From the NCBI GenBank assembly GCA_020073085.1, contig JAIQFV010000002.1, forward strand, positions 9,586 through 73,585: a stretch of 64,000 nucleotides of DNA, read 5' to 3'. The position numbers and the translations under genes were made by a program. Source of the DNA: Terriglobia bacterium. GTDB lineage: Bacteria; Acidobacteriota; Terriglobia; JAIQFV01. Below are positions 42,859 to 51,102 of the stretch, one piece after another. Numbering within the stretch: the first letter of the stretch is position 1; every line of letters starts with the position of its first letter. The notes below the pieces were generated by a model. The model saw nothing but the letters and a program-made list of their open reading frames with translations, made no database searches and was not told where the DNA came from.

Positions 42859-44083
42859 ACAACTCATCATCCGCGGCGTCAGGAGGAGCCCTCTCTCAAA
42901 GTTCCTGCTGTGGGTTCTTCCCTGGGTCGCCCTTTTGGGATTGGGACTGTATGCCGGGTATCTTTGCCTGGCCAGGGGCCTCAACCAGACCAACATGGAC
43001 AATCGCTTTGCTTTCGGGCTGTGGATCTACCTCGACCTCACCGTCATCGCATTGGGCGCCGGGGCATTTTTTACCGGATTCTTACTCTATATCTTAAAGA
43101 AGGAAGAGTTGAAAGCGGTCATCAACAGCGCGGTGGTCCTGGGACTCATCTGTTACAGCGGGGCGATCGTGGTCCTCATGGTGGACGTGGGGCAGCCGCT
43201 GCGGGCGTGGTTCACGTTCTGGCATCCCAATATTCACTCCATGTTGACCGAAGTGACCTTCTGCATCACGTGCTACCTGGCGGTGCTGTTGTTTGAATAT
43301 GCCCCGCTGGTGTTGCGCAACCGCAAGCTCCGTCAGATTCCTTCTCTCCTGGTGTTCGAGTTCCATTTGCACAAAGTCATGTATGTCCTGGCGGGCGTCG
43401 GGACCTTCTTGTCGTTCTTCCACCAGGGTTCCCTGGGCGGATTGTATGGGGTGCTCCGGGGACGTCCCTTTGCTTTCCGGGAGGGGATCGGGATCTGGCC
43501 CTCGACTTTTTTTCTGTTCATTCTTTCGGCGATTGCCGCGGGCCCGAGCTTCATCCTGTTGACGACGTGGCTTGTCTCCAAGCTGTCCAAGAAGGAACTC
43601 GTGAAGCGGGAGGTGCTCAACCTGCTGGGACGCATCTCCGGTATCCTCTTGGTGGTCTACGTCCTCTTCAAAACGATCGACACTCTCGTCTGGATCAATC
43701 GGACCGCTCCTGCCTCCGGCTTTAATCCCTTCGATTTCTATTCCTGGGAGCCGTTTGGCACCTGGCTCCTATTCGCTGAGATTGTGGTGTGTGGACTGTT
43801 GCCGGCGATCATTCTGCTCGACCGGAAGAGGCGCGAGAAGACCGGCTGGCTCATGTCGGCCGCGTTTCTGGTGTGTGCCGGCGTCATGCTGAACAGGTTT
43901 GTCTTCACCATTCAGACGCTGGCGCTGCCGACACTCCCCTTTGACCGCTTCCTCTCGTATGTTCCAAGCTGGCAGGAAACGGCCACGTTTCTCGCGGTGG
44001 TGGCTTATGGCGTTTTGATCTATTCGCTCTCGTTCAGGTACCTGCCTCTGTTTCCGCAGGAAAAGGAACTCCGGCAATCGTAA
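42851..44083 (+). CDS. NrfD-family membrane subunit, QrcD-like
   Basis: 410 residues, about ten transmembrane helices (WVLPWVALLGLGLYAGYLCL, LDLTVIALGAGAFFTGFLLY, AVVLGLICYSGAIVVLMVDV and so on). PSR/NrfD family quinone-binding subunit; in Qrc and ACIII this subunit exchanges electrons and possibly protons with menaquinone. Conserved polar residues in helices (HPNIHSMLTEVTF, FEFHLHKVMYVL) look like quinone-site candidates. ATG 42851 is inside the preceding gene's end, so translation is coupled. Confidence 0.92.
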   Translation: MDKQLIIRGVRRSPLSKFLLWVLPWVALLGLGLYAGYLCLARGLNQTNMDNRFAFGLWIYLDLTVIALGAGAFFTGFLLYILKKEELKAVINSAVVLGLICYSGAIVVLMVDVGQPLRAWFTFWHPNIHSMLTEVTFCITCYLAVLLFEYAPLVLRNRKLRQIPSLLVFEFHLHKVMYVLAGVGTFLSFFHQGSLGGLYGVLRGRPFAFREGIGIWPSTFFLFILSAIAAGPSFILLTTWLVSKLSKKELVKREVLNLLGRISGILLVVYVLFKTIDTLVWINRTAPASGFNPFDFYSWEPFGTWLLFAEIVVCGLLPAIILLDRKRREKTGWLMSAAFLVCAGVMLNRFVFTIQTLALPTLPFDRFLSYVPSWQETATFLAVVAYGVLIYSLSFRYLPLFPQEKELRQS

Positions 44084-44095
44084 GGGAGGATTTAA

Positions 44096-44941
44096 ATGTT
44101 TCCAGGGGTTTATGGATTCACATGGGAACCCGGCAATCTTATCTTTCTCGGCATCTTTTATTCGGTTTTAGCCACCATTTTTGGCACGGTGGGCATCGCC
44201 CTGGTCCGTACGTTGAAAGATTTTCATGCCCGCAAGGCCGACCATATCCGGTGGGAGCTGGACTTTAAAGATCTGCCGGAGGGCATCCGCACCTGTCGGC
44301 ACGAACTGACCGGCGAATTCAAGCATCGGACCTGCGAAAAAGGCTTTGATTGCCGCTCGTGCCCCGAACACGCGAAGCTCGTGGCCTCAGGGATTCAGAC
44401 CATCCGCCCCCGCTTTGAGAATGAGGACGAAGAAGGGCGCATTCTCGGGTGTGATATGCCGTTGGACCGCCTGTACCACAGGGGCCACACCTGGGTCATG
44501 ACCGAACCGGATGGAACGGCCACCGTGGGGCTGGATGATTTTGGATCGCGCCTCCTCGGTGAACCGGACGAAGTCCGATTGCCCGCTGCCGGAGCCTTGC
44601 TCCATGTGAATGGAACGGCGTGGCATTTCAAAAAGAACGGCTCGGACCTGCGCATTCTGTCGCCGGTGGATGGGGAGGTGATTCAGACAGGTGGAACCAA
44701 GGCGGGATGGTACCTCAAGCTGAAGCCGCTCGGGGAAAAAATGGATACACGGCACTTGCTGCGGGGTGCGGAGATCCGGCCGTGGTTGGCTCGCGAAATG
44801 GAGCGGCTGGAGTTCTCTCTGGCGGCTGATGGCGTGGGAATGAGCCTCGCCGATGGCGGTGCGATGGTGGACGATCTTTCGAAGGAATACCTGTCTGTCG
44901 ACTGGGATGCGGTGTGGGGGGAGATGTTTTTGGAACCGTAG
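44096..44941 (+). CDS. Membrane-anchored GcvH-like protein with Cys cluster
   Basis: 281 residues. One membrane helix at about 14-38, then a Cys segment with C67-x12-C80-x5-C86-x2-C89 (RTCRHELTGEFKHRTCEKGF), then a GcvH-like fold at about 126-215 (YHRGHTWVMTEPDGTATVGL, LRILSPVDGEVIQTGG). The lipoyl-lysine position aligns with Gly182; Lys179 and Lys180 are displaced by two residues or more. The C-terminus (LADGGAMVDDL...WGEMFLEP) matches the paralogue at 38188, so both have Cys domain, GcvH-like domain and the same tail. It closes the operon 12 bp after the NrfD gene. Confidence 0.75.
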   Translation: MFPGVYGFTWEPGNLIFLGIFYSVLATIFGTVGIALVRTLKDFHARKADHIRWELDFKDLPEGIRTCRHELTGEFKHRTCEKGFDCRSCPEHAKLVASGIQTIRPRFENEDEEGRILGCDMPLDRLYHRGHTWVMTEPDGTATVGLDDFGSRLLGEPDEVRLPAAGALLHVNGTAWHFKKNGSDLRILSPVDGEVIQTGGTKAGWYLKLKPLGEKMDTRHLLRGAEIRPWLAREMERLEFSLAADGVGMSLADGGAMVDDLSKEYLSVDWDAVWGEMFLEP

Positions 44942-44950
44942 CTTAAGAAG

Positions 44951-45087
44951 CAAATTCCAAAGTCCAAAGTCCAAATTCCAAATAAAGCCCAAATTCCAAC
45001 GAATCAAACAAAAGCCGGGACGCGCTTCATTGGAACTTGGGTGTTGGAATTTATTTGGACCTTGGAATTTGGGATTTGGATTTTCTT
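44951..45087. terminator. Heptamer-derived imperfect hairpin between convergent operons
   Basis: CAAATTCCAAAGTCCAAAGT and AAATTCCAAATAAAGCCC on the left arm face TTGGAATTTATTTGGACCTT and GGAATTTGGGATTTGG on the right arm, giving a long, interrupted stem. It separates the oxidoreductase operon (+) from the regulatory operon (-), so a bidirectional terminator is likely. Confidence 0.6.
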
Positions 45088-45126
45088 AGCGTTTACTCCC
45101 CCCGTGCTATCCATGAAACCTGAGAA

Positions 45127-46485
45127 TTATCGCGGTATCTCGAATTTCTTGATGCGTTCATACAGAGTGGACCGATCGATCCCCAGCGCCGCAGCCGCTT
45201 CCTTGATATTGCCATGGGTCCGCTGGATGGTTGCGGCAATCACCTCTTTTTCCAGCTCTTGCAAGGTGACATTGGTCGGGATGGCCCAGCCACGTTTTTC
45301 TTCGACCCGTGGGGTCAGGAAGGTGAAATCCTCTTCTGTGAGGACTCTCCCCCGGCAGGTGACGATGGCGCGCTCCACGGCATTTTCCAATTCACGAACG
45401 TTGCCCGGCCAGTTGTGGTCCAGCAGAAGTTTGAGGGACCCTTCGGAGATATCGCTGACCTCCTTGCCCAGTTCATGGGCGATGCGTTCCACGAAACTCC
45501 GGGCCAGGAGCGGGATGTCCTCGAGGCGATCCCGCAGGGCGGGGATGCGGATATTGATGACATTCAAGCGGTAAAAGAGATCGTCGCGGAACTTGCCGTC
45601 GAGGACCGCTTGCTCGAGGTTGAGGTTGGTCGCCGCGATGACGCGCACATCCACCTTAATCTCCTCGGATCCGCCGACGCGATAGAAGCAACGCTCCTGC
45701 AGCACCCGGAGCAGGTCCATCTGCAGTTTGGGAGAAATATCGCCGATCTCGTCCAGAAAGATGGTTCCGCCATCGGCCATCTCAAATTTGCCCTTCTTCT
45801 GCGAGACCGCCCCGGTGAACGATCCTTTTTCATGACCGAACAGTTCGGACTCCAGCAGGGTCTCGGCAAGGGCGGCGCAGGAGACGCCGATGAAAGGCTG
45901 ATCGGCGCGGTCCCCGGAAAAGTGAATGGCGCGGGCGATCAGTTCCTTCCCGGTGCCGCTCTCCCCCTGCAGAAGCACCGTGCTCCGCAGGCTGGCGATC
46001 TCCTGGATCAGCTGAAAGATCTCGAGCATCTTCGAGTTCTTGCTGATGATGTCGTGGAAGCGGTACTGCTTGGTCAGTTTCTTTCTCAGGATCGTATTCT
46101 CCCGCTGGAGGTTCTTGATCTTGATGATGCGATTGACGAGCAGCGAGATTTCCTCGGGATTGCAGGGCTTGACGATATACTCCTGCGCCCCTTCCTTCAT
46201 GGCGGTGATGGCGGTGTCGACCGTGGCATAGGCCGTGATGATAATGATGGAGGCTTCGGAGTGGATCTTGCGCACCTCCATCATGGTCTCGATGCCGTCG
46301 ATTCCCCCCGGCATTTTCAAATCGATGAAATAGATGGCATAGTCCTTCTGGCGTGCCTTTTCGATGGCGTCGCGTCCGGAGGCGGCCGTATTGACGTCGT
46401 AACCGTCCTCGCGGAGCCAGGCGGCCAGGGATTCGCGCATCACTTCTTCATCATCGACCACAAGAATTTCCCAGTGTGTTTTCAT
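45127..46485 (-). CDS. Sigma-54-dependent response regulator (NtrC class)
   Basis: 452 residues: receiver domain 1-120 with phosphoacceptor Asp55 (FIDLKMPG), AAA+ domain at about 145-375 with Walker A GESGTGKE (174-181), the sigma-54-contact loop GSFTGA at 221-226 (Ser for the usual Ala), and a Fis-type helix-turn-helix at the C-terminus (GNIKEAAAALGIDRSTLYER). ATG 46485 follows GGAGG that lies inside the end of the protease gene. Third gene of the operon kinase - archaemetzincin - regulator. Probable target is the oxidoreductase operon upstream region at 37603-37734. Confidence 0.93.
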   Translation of the reverse strand: MKTHWEILVVDDEEVMRESLAAWLREDGYDVNTAASGRDAIEKARQKDYAIYFIDLKMPGGIDGIETMMEVRKIHSEASIIIITAYATVDTAITAMKEGAQEYIVKPCNPEEISLLVNRIIKIKNLQRENTILRKKLTKQYRFHDIISKNSKMLEIFQLIQEIASLRSTVLLQGESGTGKELIARAIHFSGDRADQPFIGVSCAALAETLLESELFGHEKGSFTGAVSQKKGKFEMADGGTIFLDEIGDISPKLQMDLLRVLQERCFYRVGGSEEIKVDVRVIAATNLNLEQAVLDGKFRDDLFYRLNVINIRIPALRDRLEDIPLLARSFVERIAHELGKEVSDISEGSLKLLLDHNWPGNVRELENAVERAIVTCRGRVLTEEDFTFLTPRVEEKRGWAIPTNVTLQELEKEVIAATIQRTHGNIKEAAAALGIDRSTLYERIKKFEIPR

Positions 46486-46487
46486 GA

Positions 46488-47063
46488 TCAATCCTCCGCA
46501 CCCATAAAATTTGCGGCTTGTTCGTATGTGGCGCCGATGCTCTCGCGCAGAAGCGCGCGGCAACCGGTGCAGAATTCGCTGCCTTTGGTATCAACCTGAT
46601 GAATATTGGTGGAGAGAGACATGGGGCACGTCCGCTCGGGACAATGGATCAGGCCGAAGGTGTGGCCTATCTCATGGAGCGCTTCCTTGACGACCCGGGC
46701 GAGCAGGAGCATCCGGTTGGCCGGAAGTCCGTAGAACTCCTGTCGAAGACGGGCAAGGGAAATGATGGCGACCGTTCCATTCAGCTGGGCCTGTCCAAAG
46801 ATAAAGCTGAGCATGGGAATGAACAGGTCCTTTTCGGTGACCGCCAGGATGCGGGCGGCATCAGGAGGACATTTCCCCACCAGTTGGCGCAGGATGAGGG
46901 TAGAGCCGTACTGCCGGCGCCGCAGGTCGAGCGCGTACTCGGGCTCGGCCGACGGGCCTAAGCGGCGTATCTCAAAACCAAAGTTGGCCCAAAGGCACGT
47001 CTCGATGATGGCGAGTACCTCATCATCCACCGCGCCCAGGGGCGCCAAATAAAGGAAGGTCAC
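46488..47063 (-). CDS. amzA: Archaemetzincin-type zinc metalloprotease
   Basis: 191 residues. The family signature is complete: HEIGHTFGLIHC (H130, E131, H134, H140, C141), C146, M148 in CPM, then C165-x2-C168 (FCTGC), that is HExxHxxGxxHC-x4-C-x-M followed by a CxxC, the second zinc site of archaemetzincins. No signal peptide, hence cytoplasmic. GTG 47063 overlaps the kinase stop (GTGA), and the stop is 2 nt before the regulator ATG, so the protease is locked between the partners of a two-component system. Substrates of bacterial archaemetzincins are unknown; cleaving the kinase, regulator or a subunit of the oxidoreductase is a possibility only. Confidence 0.9.
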   Translation of the reverse strand: MTFLYLAPLGAVDDEVLAIIETCLWANFGFEIRRLGPSAEPEYALDLRRRQYGSTLILRQLVGKCPPDAARILAVTEKDLFIPMLSFIFGQAQLNGTVAIISLARLRQEFYGLPANRMLLLARVVKEALHEIGHTFGLIHCPERTCPMSLSTNIHQVDTKGSEFCTGCRALLRESIGATYEQAANFMGAED

Positions 47064-48700
47064 ATTTTGCTTCCTTTTTCCGCAGTGGCCGCGGGAGCGA
47101 CCTCAGCCACCTTTTGCTCGGGGGTGAGTGGAAGAACCACTCGGAACATGGAGCCTTCCCCCCGCTTGCTCTTCACTTCAATGTCGCCTCCGTGCGAGTC
47201 CACAATGCCGTACACCACGGCCAGTCCCAGGCCAACACTCTTCCCTTCTTCCTTGGTGGAGAAAAAGGGATCAAAGATCTTCGACATGTTTTCCGGGGCG
47301 ATCCCCTCTCCGTTGTCTGCCACTTCCAGAACCGCTTTCGAGCCATTCCCCTGGACCTGGGTCGTGATCGTGACACTGCCCTGGCCCTTCCGGTAGGTTG
47401 CTTCCGCGGCGTTCATTATAAGATTCATCACCACCTGCTGCATCTGAGAGCTGTCACAAGGCACCACGGGAAGGTTCTCCGCAAGGTTCAAATTGACTCC
47501 GACGTTTCCCAGCGCCAGTTTATGGGAGACCAGGGAGAGGGTGGTCTTCACAATGGCATTCAAATCTGCTCGCTTGCTTTGGGGCTTGGAGCGCCGCGAA
47601 AAAGCCAGAAGGTCGGACACGATCCGACCCACCCGAGTTGTCTCGTTCACGACCTGTGAAAGGAACCGCCGGAATTCCTCGATCCGGTTGGGGGGAATGC
47701 CGTCGTCCTTGAGGATGCGCTGCATCAGTTTGGACAGGTTCAGGACTCCCGAGAGCGGATTGTTAATCTCATGCGCCACACTGGCCGAGAGTTGCCCCAG
47801 GGAGGCAAGACGATCGGTCTGCATGAGCTTCTGGTTCGCCGCCTTCAACTGCTCAGTCCTTTCTTCCACCTTGGCTTCCAGGGACTGAAGGAATTGCTCG
47901 TTTTCGGCCATGGATTGCTTTAAGCGTTCTCGCATGACATCAAAGGAGCGGGCCAGCTCTCCCAATTCTTCACTCGATTCCACTTTAATGGGTTTGTCGA
48001 GTTGCATGGCGCTGACCGCTTTGGTCGCGTCAATCAGTTTCCGAATCGGAGCATCGACGAAGTGTTGCGTGAAAAAAATGATGAACAAGCTGACCAACAG
48101 GATGTGGATGCCTGTCGCCAGGTACCCCCGGATTTTAATGTTCGCGACTTCGCGGTCGACGCGATCGAGGTCCAAAGTGACGTCGAGAACGCCCAGGACC
48201 TTCATCTTTTCCGGATGCGCGTGACAGGCTGCCTGGCTGCAGGCCGGTTCATTGTAGATCGGGGTCACCATGGCGAGTTTGCGGCTCCCCTCCGGTCCCT
48301 TAAAAATGCGTGCTCGAGAGGGCACATCCACCTTGACCAGGGGCTGCAAAGAGGAATGGCACAACGCACAGGTCTCGGACCGCCGATCCACTTGCTTGGT
48401 CTCGCCCGGTTGAGTGGAAAACATGACCCGGCCTTCGCGGTTGAAAATCTGAATCGTGTTGATGCCTTGTTTCAGGGCAATAGTCTGCATCATTTCGTAA
48501 GCGGTGTCGCGGTGGTCTGCCAGCATGGCATGCCATGTGGAGCTGGTAATGGCTTTGGAGAGTTGATCGGCACCCTCGATCATCGCGTCGAGAAGCTGAC
48601 GCTCCTGGCTCTTGACATTGATCAGGCCGGAGATGCCCTCCGTCACCCCGACCAATATCATTAGTGAAACAATCAGCTTAAGGGCCAGTCGTCTTCGCAT
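47060..48700 (-). CDS. Membrane histidine kinase with periplasmic haem c sensor domain
   Basis: 546 residues. TM1 at about 8-27, periplasmic domain 28-190, TM2 at about 194-212, HAMP 213-265, coiled coil, HisKA with His310 (SVAHEINNPLSG) and an HATPase (NAAEATYR, DNGEGIAPENM, GLGLAVVYGIV). The periplasmic domain carries CALCH at 111-115 and a C-x4-CH motif (CSQAACH) at 154-160, so two covalent haems are possible, as in redox-sensing kinases of metal and sulfur reducers. ATG 48700 has GGAGG upstream. It should sense redox state or a gas and signal to the sigma-54 regulator two genes on. Confidence 0.92.
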   Translation of the reverse strand: MRRRLALKLIVSLMILVGVTEGISGLINVKSQERQLLDAMIEGADQLSKAITSSTWHAMLADHRDTAYEMMQTIALKQGINTIQIFNREGRVMFSTQPGETKQVDRRSETCALCHSSLQPLVKVDVPSRARIFKGPEGSRKLAMVTPIYNEPACSQAACHAHPEKMKVLGVLDVTLDLDRVDREVANIKIRGYLATGIHILLVSLFIIFFTQHFVDAPIRKLIDATKAVSAMQLDKPIKVESSEELGELARSFDVMRERLKQSMAENEQFLQSLEAKVEERTEQLKAANQKLMQTDRLASLGQLSASVAHEINNPLSGVLNLSKLMQRILKDDGIPPNRIEEFRRFLSQVVNETTRVGRIVSDLLAFSRRSKPQSKRADLNAIVKTTLSLVSHKLALGNVGVNLNLAENLPVVPCDSSQMQQVVMNLIMNAAEATYRKGQGSVTITTQVQGNGSKAVLEVADNGEGIAPENMSKIFDPFFSTKEEGKSVGLGLAVVYGIVDSHGGDIEVKSKRGEGSMFRVVLPLTPEQKVAEVAPAATAEKGSKM

Positions 48701-49406
48701 GGCCTGCCTCCCACAATAGCTTGAATCGAAACCTCAGTCCCCGGCGCATTCAAGAGGCTGACCTCCCGGGTGCCTTGTCCCACGACCAAGCATATGACAA
48801 GTGCCTCATGACCAGAATCTTCGTATCCTTCTTGCCTGGTTCGACTGTCCCGGTGAACGGGCCCCGCCCGACGGCTCCCTTCCGGGCCAGAAAGAAAGCC
48901 TTGGGCGCAAGAACGCACCTGAATCCACTGGACAGATCTGGATTTCTTGCGAATCCATGGGAGGGCACTGACACCACTCGAGCTCCATTTGCTCCCCTCC
49001 GGGCATTACCCGTCAGGAAAATTTGAGAGGCACTTCGGTTGGCAGGGGCAAGCGGCCGAGGGATTTTACTTCCCTGAGGGTCAGGGTAATGATCTAAGAG
49101 AGCAACCAACAGTATGAAAACATCTAGCTTCTGATAGGCGTCATCCTTCGGGGAAGAGACCGACGACTCCCTGGCAAACACCACTCAGCCTCCGACCTCA
49201 TTGTCGCACATTTTGTGAAAGAAGTTACATGTTTTTGGACTTGGTGGACTCTAAAAGTCCGGTATCCATATGACAGCAAAGGCGGTAATTAGCCAGAGAA
49301 GTCGATTCAATCTGTCTGGGGATTTTGTGCCTGTATTTTTGGGTAAGAGGTCAGCTATACTTTTACCTGGAGTTTCAAAAATCAGACAAGCCGGGGAAAA
49401 TTGCAT
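48701..49406. other. Non-coding gap upstream of kinase operon
   Basis: Seven hundred bases with no gene I can support. A minus-strand frame at 48750-49184 contains SSGFRCVLAP, faintly like the end of a formylglycine-generating-enzyme domain, but nothing else agrees. Promoter of the kinase operon should lie here; no convincing box was seen. Confidence 0.4.
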
Positions 49407-49853
49407 ATGGCAGGCAAACGGACCCAGTCACCCACCGATCCCATCTCGCAATTGAAGGCAGCGGGATTTGAGGTACGCCCTTCCAACATTTCGCCATCGT
49501 GGATGCAGGCGAGCCGGGGGGGATGTGCTGTTTTCTTTCGAGAGACCCTTGCCAACCGCGTTGAAATGCTGCGATCGCCGGGGCTGCTCCGAAACGGGAA
49601 GATCTTCCGGGTGCTCGACAAGGGGTACCAGAAGTTCCTCACCGATGACCAGCTGGAGGTCCCCGCCACCGCTTTACACCTTCAACAAATCAATTTCTTC
49701 TACCAGGATTTCAAGGACGCCATCGGTTTGCCCGTCCTGTTCAATGAATCCCTGGGGGCCCTGACGGCGGTGACGCGGCTGGATGGGGTTGAAAGACCGG
49801 TGCTCGCGCAGGGCGCGAGAAATCCCAAAGTCCAAAATCCAAATTCCAAATAA
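49407..49853 (+). CDS. Conserved hypothetical protein with repeat-derived tail
   Basis: 148 residues from ATG 49407. The body has codable, non-repetitive sequence (LKAAGFEVRPSNISPSWMQA, GKIFRVLDKGYQKFLTDDQL), predicted alpha/beta. Residues from about 140 on (NPKVQNPNSK) are encoded by CCAAAGTCCAAAATCCAAAT, the dispersed repeat, which also supplies the TAA stop. The original end of the gene has therefore probably been replaced or shortened. No family recognised. Confidence 0.65.
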   Translation: MAGKRTQSPTDPISQLKAAGFEVRPSNISPSWMQASRGGCAVFFRETLANRVEMLRSPGLLRNGKIFRVLDKGYQKFLTDDQLEVPATALHLQQINFFYQDFKDAIGLPVLFNESLGALTAVTRLDGVERPVLAQGARNPKVQNPNSK

Positions 49854-50092
49854 ATTCCACCTTCCAAATTCCAAACAAAACCCAAAACACAAATTCCAAC
49901 CGCTCAATGAAGCGCCAAGGCATGCCATGCCCTAATCCGTTACTTGGAATTCACTCGACCGTTGAATCTTGAACTTGAAATCGCAATTTGAATCTTACTT
50001 GAGTACCGGAATTTGGGGTTTGTTTGGGCTTTGGATTTTGGCCTTTGGATTTTATTTGGAATTTGGACTTTGGAATTTGGACTTTCCCCTCG
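49826..50092. terminator. Heptamer-derived long imperfect inverted repeat
   Basis: Left arm CCCAAAGTCCAAAATCCAAA, TTCCAAATAAATTCC; right arm GGATTTTATTTGGAATTTGG and ACTTTGGAATTTGGACTTT. The arms are inverse copies around a 150-bp centre. It lies between convergent genes (49407 + and cysE -), and its left end is within the coding end of the first. Same sequence family as 44951-45087. Confidence 0.6.
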
Positions 50093-50096
50093 GGCT

Positions 50097-51035
50097 CTAT
50101 TTCTTCTTTCCTGAGGCTGCTTTCTTATCCAGCGTCAATCGCGGCGTGATGGTGTGGCGAGCGGGTTCAGCCATCACCTTGGAACCGGGCGGCACGCTTT
50201 CCATCAAACGGACGTTGGATCCGATGATGGAGCCCCTCCCCACCACGGTATCTCCACCCAGCACCGTCGCACTGGCGTAAATGATGCAATCATCTTCGAC
50301 GGTGGGATGCCGTTTCTGTCCTCGGATGAGGCGCCCTTCCGCGTCGCGCGGAAAGTTCACGGCGCCCAGGGTAACCCCCTGGTAGAGGCGTACTCGATTG
50401 CCGATCTCTGTGGTTTCCCCGATAACCACCCCGGTCCCGTGGTCGATGAAAAAATGGTCTCCGATTTTGGCTCCCGGATGGACGTCAATTCCCGTCCGTG
50501 AATGCGCCACTTCAGTGAGGATCCGGGGCAGCAGCGGGACATGGAGCAGTTCCAGCTCATGGGCGATGCGGTAAATGGTGATCGCATAAACACCGGGATA
50601 GCTGAAAATGATCTCATCGATGCTCTTGGCGGCGGGATCGCCGTCGTAGGCCGCTTCGACATCGTCGTGGAGAAACTCCCGCAGCCGGGGGATCTTTTCA
50701 AGAAAGGTCTGGGTGGCCCCGCGCGCCGCTTCGTCACAATGCGGGCATGCGGGTCCCGACCGCTCGCAGAAATGACGAAAACTCAAATAGATCTGCTGCT
50801 GCAGCTTCTCGAAGATGATGTCGACCCGCGTGTGCACTTGATTTGTCACATCGGGGATGTCCGTGACGGTGCCGCCGAAGTAGCCGGGATAGAGTAGGGC
50901 GAGGAGGTCCTCCAGGAGTCCCTCTAGAATCTCCTTGGACGGCAAGGGGAGGGGATTCACGTGATGGAGACGAATCTCTTCGCGTGTATATGTTGCGAGA
51001 ATGGCCTGTTTGATGCGTTCGAGATCTGTGTCCAT
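50097..51035 (-). CDS. cysE: Serine O-acetyltransferase
   Basis: Makes O-acetylserine from serine and acetyl-CoA, the first step of cysteine synthesis. 312 residues: an N-terminal helical domain including a 4-Cys/His segment (CERSGPACPHCDEA) typical of the longer EpsC/CysE forms, then the left-handed beta-helix with hexapeptide repeats: IDVHPGAKIGDHFFIDHGTG (catalytic His region), GVVIGETTEIGNRVRLYQGV, and HPTVEDDCIIYASATVLGG. A basic tail (KKAASGKKK) ends it. Followed by no cysK in the window. Confidence 0.93.
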   Translation of the reverse strand: MDTDLERIKQAILATYTREEIRLHHVNPLPLPSKEILEGLLEDLLALLYPGYFGGTVTDIPDVTNQVHTRVDIIFEKLQQQIYLSFRHFCERSGPACPHCDEAARGATQTFLEKIPRLREFLHDDVEAAYDGDPAAKSIDEIIFSYPGVYAITIYRIAHELELLHVPLLPRILTEVAHSRTGIDVHPGAKIGDHFFIDHGTGVVIGETTEIGNRVRLYQGVTLGAVNFPRDAEGRLIRGQKRHPTVEDDCIIYASATVLGGDTVVGRGSIIGSNVRLMESVPPGSKVMAEPARHTITPRLTLDKKAASGKKK

Positions 51036-51102
51036 GGGATTCCTCTCAGGCTCGCCAGCCTGTGGTCACGTCCTCCCAACTTCAGCTGAAGGGTTGCCGG
51101 AT

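Noticed and set aside
38188-44941. Glycine cleavage or lipoyl-carrier role for the two GcvH-like proteins
   Set aside because: Neither has lysine at the aligned lipoyl position and no other glycine-cleavage or lipoate genes are nearby.
45214-46599. 461-codon plus-strand frame opposite the response regulator
   Set aside because: Antisense shadow of a gene with clear receiver, AAA+ and HTH domains on the minus strand.
48750-49184. Formylglycine-generating-enzyme-like fragment on the minus strand
   Set aside because: Only SSGFRCV resembles the family; no other motif, no RBS, overlapping frames equally open.
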